From positions 44,341-108,340 of the forward strand of contig PKRG01000008.1 in the NCBI GenBank assembly GCA_017577575.1: DNA of 64,000 nucleotides, in the 5' to 3' direction. The DNA comes from Acidimicrobiia bacterium (GTDB lineage Bacteria > Actinomycetota > Acidimicrobiia > Spongiisociales > ZC4RG35). The notes below the pieces were generated by a model. The model worked only from the letters and a program-made list of their open reading frames with translations, did not search any database and was not told where the DNA came from. Made by a program: the position numbers and the translations under genes. Positions 63,858 to 64,000 of this stretch are shown here, piece after piece (the stretch's first letter is position 1; every line of letters begins with the position of its first letter).

Positions 63858-64000
63858 GGCGGCCAGGGCCCGGTGGGGGGGGGCGGGGATCTGTCCGCGG
63901 GGGGCAGAGTCGGCGGGGGGGAAGAGGGGCGTGGGGGGGGGGGTTGGGCGCCGGGGGGGGGCGCGGGCGTGTGGGGGGGGGGGGGCGCGCGGTGGTACGG
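63826..64000. other. Poly-G-rich window end, probably unreliable sequence
   Basis: The final ~175 bases contain many G runs of 6-14 and few other bases. This is unlike the rest of the window and looks like assembly of low-quality reads. No gene should be called from it; the start of the RCC1 gene is affected. Confidence 0.7.

Overview
The window is GC-rich, densely coded DNA with many 1-4 base start/stop overlaps, GTG/TTG starts and Shine-Dalgarno sites of the GAGG type. Gene content (mycothiol-type DinB/DUF664 protein, DrrA-like ABC ATPase, two-helix PH-domain proteins, oligopeptide transporter, PPK2, standalone LigD polymerase domain) and the housekeeping order holA-rpsT-lepA-hemW-hrcA-dnaJ-rsmE-phoH-7TM-HD-ybeY-CBS-era-recO-uppS-glyS-dnaG-sigma70 point to an actinobacterium. 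The 7TM-HD protein and the Thr-rich surface linkers suggest a deep-branching class such as Acidimicrobiia; that placement is inference. The last ~175 bases are poly-G-rich and look like a poor contig end.

Layout. 1-8.1 kb: metabolic and surface genes (kelch lipoprotein, RibD-like reductase, epimerase, coiled-coil membrane protein, ABC-2 exporter, lipoprotein, 3-hydroxyacyl-CoA dehydrogenase, OsmC). 8.1-14.4 kb: a minus-strand oppABCDF operon with a very stable hairpin behind the binding-protein gene and an unusual insertion in OppC. 14.4-20.4 kb: LigD-type polymerase, tyrS, leuS, a small HExxH protein, PPK2. 20.5-25.9 kb: comEA-comEC, a divergent dihydropteroate-synthase-like gene and two PH-domain membrane proteins, all overlapping. 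25.9-42.4 kb: replication, translation, heat-shock and ribosome-maturation genes, mostly translationally coupled, including a PgpH-like c-di-AMP phosphodiesterase with an inserted SdrD-B-like domain. 42.4-45 kb: a minus-strand two-component system cotranscribed with a blue-copper lipoprotein and a small membrane protein. 45-50.9 kb: glyS, dnaG, principal sigma factor, a creatinase/ectoine-hydrolase-like M24 protein, a small YtxH-like protein.

50.9-54.3 kb is the accessory part: tRNA-Asn, a strong terminator, an ArsR gene with its own operator, then a junction where a truncated SRPBCC gene runs into the C-terminal half of a LivG-type ATPase, followed by a saccharopine-dehydrogenase-like gene and a CapA-family gene. 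54.3-59.2 kb is the most interesting stretch: one minus-strand operon encoding an opine-dehydrogenase-like enzyme, a B12-binding mutase-like protein, the RNA 3'-phosphate cyclase RtcA and a baeRF-family release-factor-like protein. I know of no described system with this composition. 59.5-64 kb holds a phosphoribosyltransferase-hydrolase fusion, a 35-codon remnant of an ATP-NAD kinase-like gene and a giant RCC1 protein with two sets of seven repeats.
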